Positions 1 through 7,892 of a DNA stretch of 64,000 nt are shown here, in pieces (within the stretch, counting starts at the first letter, position 1; every line of letters begins with the position of its first letter). This DNA is from Niabella aurantiaca DSM 17617 (GTDB taxonomy: Bacteria > Bacteroidota > Bacteroidia > Chitinophagales > Chitinophagaceae): positions 124,001 to 188,000 of the forward strand of contig NZ_KB893646.1 of assembly GCF_000374125.1 (NCBI RefSeq), read 5' to 3'. The notes beneath the pieces are model-generated. The model saw nothing but the letters and a program-made list of their open reading frames with translations, ran no database searches and had not been told where the DNA came from. A program made the position numbers and the translations under genes.

Positions 1-35
1 GAGCACCACAACTGGGCCAAAAAAAATAACCACCA

Positions 36-2519
36 TTATCCTTCCCCGTAATAAACCCGCTTTACACGCTGCGAAATGCCGGTCATGATCTCATAGGGAA
101 TGGTCCCGATCCATCCGGCCAGCTGCTGCACCGGAACGGGTGCTCCAAAAATGATCACATCATCCCCTTCTTTAACACCGGGAACCCGGGTGATATCGAT
201 CATCGTCATGTCCATGCAAACGGTTCCGATCACGGGCGCCAGATGGCCGTTTATCCAAACCTTACCCACGCCGTTGCCCAATCGGCGCGAATAGCCGTCG
301 GCATAGCCGATCCGCAGGGTGGCGATCACCGAATCTTCTTTGGCAATCCCCTTCCGGTTATAGCTTACCGTTTCGCCTTTCCGGATCTTTTTTATCTGGG
401 AGATCGTTGTTTTTAATGTGGCTACAGTTTGCAGCGGCACCTGCGCATTGCCGGAGATGCCGTACAGGCCAATACCCAGGCGCACCATATCCAGCTGCAG
501 CTGCGGAAAGCGCAGGATCGCAGACGTATTGGCAATATGTTTGATAAAAGGATAACCGATCTCTTTTTCCAGCAGCTCCGCGGCTTCCTTCAGCAGATCA
601 GACTGATGAAAGGTGAACGAATCCTCCACCTGATCCTCGCTGGCCGCAAGGTGCGAAAAAACAGATTGTATCCGCAGCCATTCATTGTCCTTCAAATATG
701 CGGCCAGTGCTGCCATATCGGTAACAGCAAAGCCGGTCCGGTTCATGCCGGTTTCTACTTCAATATGTACCGGGTAATGTTTCAACCCCGAGTTTTTAAT
801 ATGCCGTTCAAAAGCATGCAGCAATTCAAAGCTGAAAAGATCCGGCTCCAGGTTGTAATCCGTAAGCGCATCAAAAGCACGGGCCTCGGTATTGAGCACC
901 ATAACCGGAATAGCGATCCCTGCCTTCCGGAGCTCCACGCCCTCATCGGCATAAGCCACGCCCAGGTAGTCGGCCTTGTGAAACTGCACCACATTGGCGA
1001 TCTCCGCAGCACCGCTCCCATACCCGAACGCTTTTACCATGGCCATCACCTTTACCCCCGGCTTCAGTTGCTGCTGTATCGTTTTCAGATTATACGCTAC
1101 CGCATCCAGGTTGATCTCCAGCACTGTTTCATGCACTTTTTGTTCCAGCTGGGTTACAATACGCTCAAAACCAAATTTGCGGGCACCTTTTACCAGGATG
1201 TATTCATCCTGGTATTGCGTGCTGTGAAACTGCTCCAGAAATGCGCCGGTTGACGGATAGAAGGAGCATTCCGGGGCTGCATTGCCGGCCGCAAACATAC
1301 CTGCCTGCTCCTGTATTTTTTCCCCGATGCCGATCAGGCGGTTGATGCCATAACGCCGCAACAAATCCAGGATGGTCCGGTACAATTGCTGTTCTTCCCC
1401 TTTGTTTTCAGGGATATCGGAAAGGATGACCGTTTTTCTTTTTCCGCCTGCCTGTTGCTGCAGGAACTCCAGCGCCACCGTCAGCGAGCTCAGATCGGCG
1501 CTGTAGCTGTCATTGATCACAATACAATTGTTGATACCCTGTTTAAACTCCATGCGCATATTCACCTGCTGCAACCCTTTCATACCGCTGATGATCCGTG
1601 AAGGGGCCATACGCAGCCAGAGCAGTACGGCAATACAGGTAAGGGCATTTCCGATGGACGCCTGGTCGGTGAACGGAATGGTTAACGACATGGCGTCCCC
1701 ATCCCGCGGCTTTAAGCGGATCGCTGTTTCCTCGCCTTTTACAAGGGTATCCAGCACCTGTACGGCGTTGTGCTCCTCTTTCCCCCAGGAGAAGAAGACG
1801 GCAGGGTATCTACCAACCCCGGAGGCAATCAGCGGGTGGTCGCCGTTGGCGATGATGACGGATGCGTGTTGGAACAGTTTCAGTTTTTCGGAAAGCTTTT
1901 CGACATCGTCCTTAAATCCTTCGCTGTGTGCCGGGCCAATATTTGTTAAGACACCGATCGTGGGCACAATGATGGCTCCCAGCTTTTCCATTTCTCCCGG
2001 CCGGCTGATCCCTGCTTCAAAAATGGCCAGGTCATTTTCGGCGCTCATCTGCCACACACTCAGCGGCACCCCTAACTGGGAATTAAAGCTTTTAGGACTC
2101 CTTACAATATTTTTAAAGGGTTGCAGCAATTGGTACAACCATTCTTTGACCACTGTTTTACCGTTGCTTCCCGTAATGCCGATCACATCCGTGTAATAGT
2201 GGCTGCGGTGGGCGGCCGCCACCTGCTGCAGGGCCTGCAGCGTGTCGTTTACATGCAGGAATACCGCACCCGGATATGCTTTTTCATCAACCGGCTGCGC
2301 CACCACAAAACTACGTACGCCTTTTTTATACAGTTCCGGAATAAAAAGATGTCCGTTCCGTTGCGGACCGGTTAAGGCAAAGAACAGAGATGTGGCGGGG
2401 GAAACCAGCTTCCGGCTATCCGTAAGCAGGGTATCCACAATGCCCGCAGCAAACGGGGAGCGGATCTCCAGCCCGAGTAGCCGGGCAATGTCGTTTATCG
2501 CATAGGGTTGGCCGGCCAC
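36..2519 (-). CDS. murF/alr: Bifunctional MurF ligase / alanine racemase
   Basis: Two peptidoglycan-precursor enzymes joined in one 827-residue cytoplasmic chain. The N-terminal half (about 1-455) is a Mur ligase that adds D-Ala-D-Ala to the UDP-MurNAc-tripeptide; the ATP loop GITGSNGKT is at about 114-122. The C-terminal half (about 460-827) is a PLP alanine racemase, with the PLP lysine in MVKAFGYGSG (about K496) and ETVSYNRKG further on. The racemase supplies D-Ala, the precursor of the dipeptide that the ligase uses. This fusion and length are usual in Bacteroidota. The gene starts 3 bases after the TerC stop, so it is very likely cotranscribed with terC and the upstream Fe-S carrier gene. 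Confidence 0.95.
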   Translation of the reverse strand: MAGQPYAINDIARLLGLEIRSPFAAGIVDTLLTDSRKLVSPATSLFFALTGPQRNGHLFIPELYKKGVRSFVVAQPVDEKAYPGAVFLHVNDTLQALQQVAAAHRSHYYTDVIGITGSNGKTVVKEWLYQLLQPFKNIVRSPKSFNSQLGVPLSVWQMSAENDLAIFEAGISRPGEMEKLGAIIVPTIGVLTNIGPAHSEGFKDDVEKLSEKLKLFQHASVIIANGDHPLIASGVGRYPAVFFSWGKEEHNAVQVLDTLVKGEETAIRLKPRDGDAMSLTIPFTDQASIGNALTCIAVLLWLRMAPSRIISGMKGLQQVNMRMEFKQGINNCIVINDSYSADLSSLTVALEFLQQQAGGKRKTVILSDIPENKGEEQQLYRTILDLLRRYGINRLIGIGEKIQEQAGMFAAGNAAPECSFYPSTGAFLEQFHSTQYQDEYILVKGARKFGFERIVTQLEQKVHETVLEINLDAVAYNLKTIQQQLKPGVKVMAMVKAFGYGSGAAEIANVVQFHKADYLGVAYADEGVELRKAGIAIPVMVLNTEARAFDALTDYNLEPDLFSFELLHAFERHIKNSGLKHYPVHIEVETGMNRTGFAVTDMAALAAYLKDNEWLRIQSVFSHLAASEDQVEDSFTFHQSDLLKEAAELLEKEIGYPFIKHIANTSAILRFPQLQLDMVRLGIGLYGISGNAQVPLQTVATLKTTISQIKKIRKGETVSYNRKGIAKEDSVIATLRIGYADGYSRRLGNGVGKVWINGHLAPVIGTVCMDMTMIDITRVPGVKEGDDVIIFGAPVPVQQLAGWIGTIPYEIMTGISQRVKRVYYGEG

Positions 2520-2521
2520 CT

Positions 2522-3493
2522 TTATAAGTTTATACTGCCATCTTCCACCTCATCGGGAACGCCTTTTTTCTTTTTATAGATCGAAAAGAGGATACTGCCT
2601 ACAATACATAGCACGATAACACCCAGAGAGATGCCCACCTGCTGTTGCTTGGTGACCCACTGATTGATCCAATGCTCGCAAAGCATTTTTAGCCCGATAA
2701 AGACCAGCACGATGGCGATGCCCTGCTGGAGATAATCAAATTTATTTACAGCACCTCTTAACAGGAAGAACAGGGAACGCAACCCCAGCACTGCAAAAAT
2801 ATTAGAGGTATAGATGATCATGGGATGCCTGGAGACCCCCATTACCGCCGGAATGGAATCGAGCGCAAACACCAGGTCGATACCCGCCAGCATCAGCACC
2901 ACCACAAAGAGCATGGTGTATTTCTTTTTTCCATTTTCTATTACAGAAAACTTACCCTCCCCATCGTGTGGCACCAGCGGGATCACTTTTTTGATCCATT
3001 TATAAATGGCATAATCATGCGGGTCTTTTTCCTCGCCATCACCGGAGGAGAACATCTTGATTCCGGTGTACAGCAAAAAGGCCCCGAAAATATACAGTAC
3101 AAAATGAAAACGCTCTACCAGCGCCACGCCCACGGTAATAAATATGATACGGAACACAATGGCCATCAATATGCCCAGCAGCAATACCCGGCCAAAATGC
3201 TTTTCCTTTACGGCAAAAGAGGAAAAAATAAGGATGAATACAAAGATGTTGTCCACGCTGAGGCTCCACTCCATCAGGTAAGCGCTGATATACTCCAGCG
3301 CCAGGGTTTTGCCATCCTCAAACCATACAAATGCAAAAAAGCACATCGACAACCCTACCCAGAAGATGGTTTGGAACAGTGCCTGTTTGATCGTAACCAC
3401 TTTATTTTTCTTGCTCAGCAATCCCAGGTCAAAGATCAAAGCCAACACGATGACTATCCCGAAAACCAGGTACGTGATCTGTTCTTGTGTCAT
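2522..3493 (-). CDS. TerC family integral membrane protein
   Basis: A 323-residue polytopic membrane protein of the TerC/Alx family, which is linked to metal (Mn) export or tellurite resistance; the exact substrate cannot be read from sequence. The family hallmarks with buried acidic residues are visible: EWSLSVDNIFVFILIF near residue 80 and DLVFALDSIPAVMGVS near residue 205. Several hydrophobic helices alternate with a charged cytoplasmic loop at about 150-190, and the tail is basic then acidic. It lies between the Fe-S carrier gene (31-base gap) and murF/alr (2-base gap) in a minus-strand operon. Confidence 0.9.
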   Translation of the reverse strand: MTQEQITYLVFGIVIVLALIFDLGLLSKKNKVVTIKQALFQTIFWVGLSMCFFAFVWFEDGKTLALEYISAYLMEWSLSVDNIFVFILIFSSFAVKEKHFGRVLLLGILMAIVFRIIFITVGVALVERFHFVLYIFGAFLLYTGIKMFSSGDGEEKDPHDYAIYKWIKKVIPLVPHDGEGKFSVIENGKKKYTMLFVVVLMLAGIDLVFALDSIPAVMGVSRHPMIIYTSNIFAVLGLRSLFFLLRGAVNKFDYLQQGIAIVLVFIGLKMLCEHWINQWVTKQQQVGISLGVIVLCIVGSILFSIYKKKKGVPDEVEDGSINL

Positions 3494-3524
3494 TATTTGT
3501 ATTCAGTTTTAAACAGTATGTGAT

Positions 3525-3890
3525 CTAAACGGCAAAACTTTCCCCGCAGGCGCAGGTCCGGGATGCATTGGGATTATTGAAATAAAACCCTTTGCCATTC
3601 AGCCCGTCGGAAAATTCAAGAGTAGTGTCCAAAAGGTAGAGCAAACTTTTCATATCGGTAACTACCTTAACGTCGTTGTCCTCAAAAACCTGGTCCATCG
3701 GTCTTTGCTGGCTATCAAAATCCAGCTTATAGCTCAGGCCGGAGCAGCCGCCGCTTACCACGCTCACCCGTAAAAAATAGGCTGCATCCTCTTCGGCTTT
3801 TTTTTCGGCCAGGATCTCCCGGATGCGTTTTTTTGCGCTTTCGCTGACGTAAATATTCCCTGGGATTGTATTTTCTATGCTCTCCGCCAT
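3525..3890 (-). CDS. HesB/IscA-type iron-sulfur carrier
   Basis: A 121-residue A-type carrier that accepts and passes on Fe-S clusters in the cytoplasm. The three ligand cysteines are present: one in SGGCSGLSYKL and two in the C-terminal TCACGESF. An in-frame ATG lies 33 bases further upstream, but 3890 is preferred because AGGAG sits 7 bases before it, a rare Shine-Dalgarno match in this window, and the family signature begins soon after. It is the first gene of the operon with terC and murF/alr. A good -33/-7 promoter lies about 85 bases upstream. Which member (IscA, SufA or ErpA) cannot be settled. Confidence 0.92.
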   Translation of the reverse strand: MAESIENTIPGNIYVSESAKKRIREILAEKKAEEDAAYFLRVSVVSGGCSGLSYKLDFDSQQRPMDQVFEDNDVKVVTDMKSLLYLLDTTLEFSDGLNGKGFYFNNPNASRTCACGESFAV

Positions 3891-3974
3891 TTTTTTTCTC
3901 CTATTTAGAAACAACGATAACAATTTGTCCGGCCTAAATGTTCAATTACCCGGTTGTACCCGCCATCTCTTTTG

Positions 3975-4006
3975 CAAAGATACTTTAGAAACCGGCTTTC
4001 GCCAAA
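3975..4006 (-). promoter_or_regulatory. Bacteroidota-type promoter of the Fe-S carrier operon
   Basis: Read on the minus strand this is TTTG, 20 bases, then TATCTTTG, which matches the Bacteroidota consensus TTTG-N19-21-TAnnTTTG exactly. A start point near 3968 would give a leader of about 78 bases before the ATG at 3890. It lies close to the divergent Fic promoter. Confidence 0.7.
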
Positions 4007-4035
4007 CCGGATGCGCAGCCCTTTGTTTTGTGGCC

Positions 4036-4066
4036 TTGGATATGATGGATGGATTTTGTATTTTTG
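4036..4066 (+). promoter_or_regulatory. Promoter of the Fic-domain gene
   Basis: TTG at 4036-4038, 20 bases, then TATTTTTG at 4059-4066 fits TTG-N19-21-TAnnTTTG. The -7 box runs into the first palindrome at 4063-4077, so a protein bound there would block RNA polymerase. The start point would fall near 4072, leaving a leader of roughly 20 bases. Confidence 0.6.
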
Positions 4067-4091
4067 ATAGTATCAAATGATAGTATCAAAT
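4063..4091 (+). promoter_or_regulatory. Tandem palindromic operator-like sites before the Fic gene
   Basis: Two copies of TGATAGTATCAAAT at a 13-base period (4065-4078 and 4078-4091). Each is a palindrome around a central G: TTTGATA-G-TATCAAA (4063-4077) and TGATA-G-TATCA (4078-4088). They sit between the -7 box and the ATG at 4094. The downstream protein has a C-terminal helix-turn-helix-like region, so autoregulation is the simplest inference. Confidence 0.7.
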
Positions 4092-4093
4092 TC

Positions 4094-5050
4094 ATGAGGC
4101 CACCATACGAAATAACAACCGGAATTTTAAAATCCGTAGCGGCTATTTCCAAAAAAATAGGGGAGGTAAACGCAAGACTTTTAGTCCGGCAGAACCCGGA
4201 ACTCAGAAAACAAAATCGAATTAAAACCATTCACTCCTCATTAAGTATCGAAGGAAATACACTTTCCGAGAAACAAATAACCGCTATTATTGAAAACAAA
4301 AGAGTCGTTGGACCTGAAAAAGACATTAAAGAAGTTGTAAACGCTTTAGAGGTTTATAAAGACTTAAAAGGTTTCCATTGTCATTTGGAGAAAGATTTTC
4401 TGAATGCACATAAATTGTTGATGAACGGGCTTATTGAAAAGCCCGGGAAATACAGATCACAAGGGGTTGGGATCATTAAGGGGTCAAAAGTTACACATAT
4501 TGCTCCATCGCATGAAAATCTGCGATTTTTAATGAATGACTTATTTGACTACTTAAAAGACAAAACGGAGTTAACGCTCATAAAAAGCTGTGTGTTTCAT
4601 TATGAGATGGAATTTATTCATCCTTTTATAGATGGCAACGGAAGAATGGGAAGATTATGGCAAACCCTAATACTGATGAGTGAATATCCACTATTTGAGT
4701 TCCTACCATTTGAAACGCTAATTTCAAAAAACCAAAACAAATATTACCATACGCTTTCTATTTCAGATAAAGAAGGAAAATCAACAAAATTCATAGAATT
4801 TATGCTGGACATAATAGATCGGTCACTGGAGGATCTTCTGGAAAACACCGCAAAAAAACCCAATGAAACAGAGCGGCTGGAAATATTCCTGGAACGGTTT
4901 ACCAGGACCTTTACCCGGAAAGATTATATGAAGCAGTACCCGGAATTATCCACAGCGACAGCAAGCAGAGATCTGAAGAATGGCGTTCATAAAGGACTAA
5001 TTAAAAAATTCGGTGATAAAAGAACGTCACATTACAGGAGAAGGACATAA
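4094..5050 (+). CDS. Fic family protein with C-terminal winged-helix region
   Basis: A 318-residue Fido-domain protein. Fic enzymes usually transfer AMP from ATP to a protein hydroxyl group. The catalytic motif HPFIDGNGRMGR is complete, with the His at about residue 176. An N-terminal inhibitory motif, SLSIEGN at about 49-55, fits the class with a self-blocking helix. The last 45 residues (FTRKDYMKQYPELSTATASR and on) look like a winged helix. I chose the ATG at 4094 over an in-frame ATG at 4049, because the promoter and tandem palindromes lie between them. Codons are clearly more AT-rich than in the neighbours, which suggests horizontal acquisition. No antitoxin gene is adjacent. The target is unknown. 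Confidence 0.88.
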   Translation: MRPPYEITTGILKSVAAISKKIGEVNARLLVRQNPELRKQNRIKTIHSSLSIEGNTLSEKQITAIIENKRVVGPEKDIKEVVNALEVYKDLKGFHCHLEKDFLNAHKLLMNGLIEKPGKYRSQGVGIIKGSKVTHIAPSHENLRFLMNDLFDYLKDKTELTLIKSCVFHYEMEFIHPFIDGNGRMGRLWQTLILMSEYPLFEFLPFETLISKNQNKYYHTLSISDKEGKSTKFIEFMLDIIDRSLEDLLENTAKKPNETERLEIFLERFTRTFTRKDYMKQYPELSTATASRDLKNGVHKGLIKKFGDKRTSHYRRRT

Positions 5051-5097
5051 GGGATCGGGAAAACTACCGTCAACACAATTATTAGCAGGATCTGTCG

Positions 5098-5105
5098 TAC
5101 TTTTG
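5098..5105 (+). promoter_or_regulatory. -7 element upstream of mqnC
   Basis: TACTTTTG matches TAnnTTTG, and the ATG of mqnC lies 20 bases after its last base. No clear -33 TTG is seen at the expected distance. Confidence 0.45.
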
Positions 5106-5124
5106 TACTTTATTTCAACAGTCT

Positions 5125-6249
5125 ATGATATTACAGGATCTCTATAAAAAAGCCGCAGCGTTTGAATTTTTAAGTGTAGAAGAAGGCGTTTTTCTTTATC
5201 ATCATGCCCCGCTTTCCGACCTGATGCTGATCGCGGATGAACTCCGGAAACAACAGGTACCGCATGGAAAAGTGACCTGGCAGATCGACCGCAATGTAAA
5301 TACCACCAATGTATGCATTGCCAATTGTAAGTTCTGCAATTTTTTCCGCATACCGGGGCACCCGGAAGCCTATATTACCGATATGGCTACCTACCGGAAG
5401 AAAATTGAGGAAACCATTAAATATGGCGGTGATCAGCTGCTACTGCAGGGAGGGCACCACCCGGAACTGGGTCTGCAGTTTTATGTAGACACGTTCCGGC
5501 AGATAAAGGCTGAATTTCCGGATATCCGCCTGCACGCTCTTGGCCCTCCTGAGGTAGCTCATATTACCAAACTGGAAAAAAGCACCCATAGGGAAGTTTT
5601 GCGGGCGCTGAAGGAGGCCGGTCTGGACTCTCTTCCCGGAGCCGGAGCCGAAATACTGATCGATCGCGTGCGCCGCCTGATCAGTAAGGGAAAATGCGGA
5701 GCACAGGAATGGCTGGATATCATGCACGAGGCGCATAAACTGGATATCACCACTTCTGCCACCATGATGTTTGGTCACGTAGAAACCATCGAAGAGCGTT
5801 TTGAGCACCTGGTCAAAATACGGGAGGTACAAAGCCGCAAGCCGGAAGGCGCCAACGGGTTCCTGGCGTTTATTGCCTGGACCTTCCAGGATGTGGACAC
5901 CCTGTTGACGCGGATACGGGGCGTGCATAATCTGACCACCGCAGAGGAATACATAAAAATGGTGGCATTGAGCCGCATCATGCTGCCGAATATAAAGAAC
6001 ATCCAGGCTTCCTGGCTCACGGTGGGCAAACCCACGGCACAGTTATGTTTGCATGCCGGGGCCAATGATTTCGGAAGCATTATGATCGAAGAGAACGTGG
6101 TCAGTGCTGCGGGCGCTCCGCACCGGTTCACCTATAAATCCATACAGGAAGCCATCCGGGAAGCCGGCTTTGAGCCCCAGTTGCGCACACAAAAATACGA
6201 GTGGCGGGAAATACCGGAGACCATTGTAGAGCAGGTAGTGGATTATTAA
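5125..6249 (+). CDS. mqnC: Cyclic dehypoxanthine futalosine synthase (radical SAM)
   Basis: A 374-residue radical SAM enzyme of the MqnC/MqnE/CofH group. MqnC cyclises dehypoxanthine futalosine in the futalosine route to menaquinone. The cluster motif CIANCKFCNF gives C64, C68 and C71. I prefer MqnC over MqnE because of the segments LLLQGGHHPEL, LDSLPGAGAEIL, ATMMFGHVET and the IAWTFQ stretch; this split rests on remembered family sequences. The next gene is a type II NADH dehydrogenase that uses quinone, which fits functionally. No other mqn gene is in the window. Confidence 0.88.
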   Translation: MILQDLYKKAAAFEFLSVEEGVFLYHHAPLSDLMLIADELRKQQVPHGKVTWQIDRNVNTTNVCIANCKFCNFFRIPGHPEAYITDMATYRKKIEETIKYGGDQLLLQGGHHPELGLQFYVDTFRQIKAEFPDIRLHALGPPEVAHITKLEKSTHREVLRALKEAGLDSLPGAGAEILIDRVRRLISKGKCGAQEWLDIMHEAHKLDITTSATMMFGHVETIEERFEHLVKIREVQSRKPEGANGFLAFIAWTFQDVDTLLTRIRGVHNLTTAEEYIKMVALSRIMLPNIKNIQASWLTVGKPTAQLCLHAGANDFGSIMIEENVVSAAGAPHRFTYKSIQEAIREAGFEPQLRTQKYEWREIPETIVEQVVDY

Positions 6250-6267
6250 GAAAGACCATTTTAAAAG

Positions 6268-6313
6268 AGACCTGTGAGGTTTTTAATCGATGGGGTAAAA
6301 ACCTCACAGGTCT
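6268..6313. repeat. 17-bp perfect inverted repeat between mqnC and ndh
   Basis: Arms 6268-6284 and 6297-6313 are perfect complements (AGACCTGTGAGGTTTTT and its reverse complement) around a 12-base loop. No T-run follows either arm, although the stem itself contains A5/T5. It may be a REP-like intergenic palindrome or a two-way terminator. I recall similar palindromes in other Bacteroidota genomes. Confidence 0.75.
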
Positions 6314-6356
6314 TCCCGGAACCAGCGGTTTGCCATAAACATTAAAACAAGTTCCC

Positions 6357-7634
6357 ATGGATCAATCCTCTAAAAATGTAGTGATCGTCGGTGGTGGTTT
6401 TGCGGGCATCGCCCTGGCAAAAAAACTCCGTAATAAACCGGCCTTTGACATCACACTGATAGACAGTAATAATTACAATTTCTTCCCCCCCCTGCTATAC
6501 CAGGTAGCCACCGGCTTTTTGGAACCTTCCAGCATCAGCTATCCCTTCCGGAAATTTTTGCGGGGTAAAAAGAATATCCGTTTCCGGATGGGAGCGTTGC
6601 TAAAGGTCATTCCCGGCGAAAATAAACTCATCCTGTCTACAGGCACCCTGAATTATGATATTTTGGTGCTGGCAACCGGCGCTGCAACCAATTACTTTGG
6701 CATGGAGCAGGTGCAGCAGAACGCGATCCCGATGAAGACCCTCAGTGATGCCCTCGCCATGCGGAATACGCTTTTGAACCGGCTCGAAGAGGCTTCCCGC
6801 ACAACAGATCCTGATTACAAAAGAAAACTGCTGACCTTTGTTGTGGCCGGTGCGGGACCCACGGGAGTGGAAATTTCGGGTATGTTTGCAGAAATGCGTG
6901 CTACCATCATCCGCAAGGACTATCCTGAGCTGATCGGAAGGAACCTGGGTGAGATCTATCTGGTGGATGGCGGAGACGCCGTTCTGAAACCCATGTCGAA
7001 AAATGCACAGCAGTACTCCAAAAAGTCGCTGGAAGCACTGGGGGTACATATAAAGCTCAATACCACTGTAAAAGATTTTTTGCAGGATACTGTTTTTTTA
7101 TCGGACGGTACAACCATCGAAAGCAAAAACCTGATCTGGGCCGCCGGTGTTGCCGCAAAAACATTCGAAGGCATTCCGGCAGAAAGCTACGGCCGGGGCA
7201 AGCGGCTGATCGTAGACCCTTATAACAAGGTGCAGGGCTTTGAGAATATATATGCCATCGGCGATACCTGTTTGCAGACCTCGGATGCCGCTTTTCCGAA
7301 CGGGCACCCCCAGGTAGCGCAGGTTGCCCTTCAGCAGGGCGCCAATCTTGCCAAAAACCTTTTGCATCCGCAACATTTAAAGCCCTTTGCTTATACCGAT
7401 AAGGGATCTATGGCCATTATCGGGCGCAATAAGGCGGTAGCGGATCTGACCAAACCCAATATGCGCTTTGGTGGGTTTTTTGCCTGGCTGATATGGCTGT
7501 TCATCCATGTAATGTCCCTGCTCACTTTAAAGAACCGGCTCCGCACGCTCACCAACTGGATCATTGCCTATTTCAGCCGGGATCAGTCGTTCCGGATGAT
7601 CATCAGGCCGGAAGACAGAAACAAGACCGTTTAA
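6357..7634 (+). CDS. ndh: Type II NADH:quinone oxidoreductase
   Basis: A 425-residue FAD enzyme that passes electrons from NADH to quinone at the inner membrane face without pumping protons. The FAD-binding motif VIVGGGFAGIALAKKL is at the N-terminus, the NADH-binding motif VVAGAGPTGVEISG lies near residue 160, and IYAIGDTC near 300 contacts FAD. The last 70 residues hold a hydrophobic segment (GGFFAWLIWLFIHVMSLLTL) and a basic amphipathic tail, expected for membrane attachment. The 17-bp palindrome separates it from mqnC, so joint transcription is uncertain. Confidence 0.93.
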   Translation: MDQSSKNVVIVGGGFAGIALAKKLRNKPAFDITLIDSNNYNFFPPLLYQVATGFLEPSSISYPFRKFLRGKKNIRFRMGALLKVIPGENKLILSTGTLNYDILVLATGAATNYFGMEQVQQNAIPMKTLSDALAMRNTLLNRLEEASRTTDPDYKRKLLTFVVAGAGPTGVEISGMFAEMRATIIRKDYPELIGRNLGEIYLVDGGDAVLKPMSKNAQQYSKKSLEALGVHIKLNTTVKDFLQDTVFLSDGTTIESKNLIWAAGVAAKTFEGIPAESYGRGKRLIVDPYNKVQGFENIYAIGDTCLQTSDAAFPNGHPQVAQVALQQGANLAKNLLHPQHLKPFAYTDKGSMAIIGRNKAVADLTKPNMRFGGFFAWLIWLFIHVMSLLTLKNRLRTLTNWIIAYFSRDQSFRMIIRPEDRNKTV

Positions 7635-7892
7635 AGTTTCAGGTTCAATGTTCCAGGTCAGGTCCGTTTGACGCTTGATGCCCGGTAGCTGATGCGAATG
7701 CTTCCAATCCATGTCCCTAAGGCCTCGTGGCTGATAGCCAATGGCTGAAAACAAAACACCCGTTTATAAGGTCCAACGTTCAGGCTTTCCCGACGTGGAA
7801 GTTAGTCCCGGTTCTATGCCGGATGCCCATTTTCACATTTTCAAATCCTCAAATTTTCAAACTTCTAAAACCAAAATTCCGTATATTATGGC
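7635..7892. other. Spacer with short degenerate repeats
   Basis: No gene is seen. It contains 'ttcaggttcaatgttccagg'-like sequence and a 15-base stretch, TCAAATCCTCAAATT at 7841-7855, which recurs exactly at 9596-9610 beyond the antiporter gene. Confidence 0.5.

Noticed and set aside
429-1253. Long open frame (274 codons, plus strand) opposite murF/alr
   Set aside because: It lies fully inside the well-supported MurF-Alr gene and has no domain resemblance; it is an antisense shadow.
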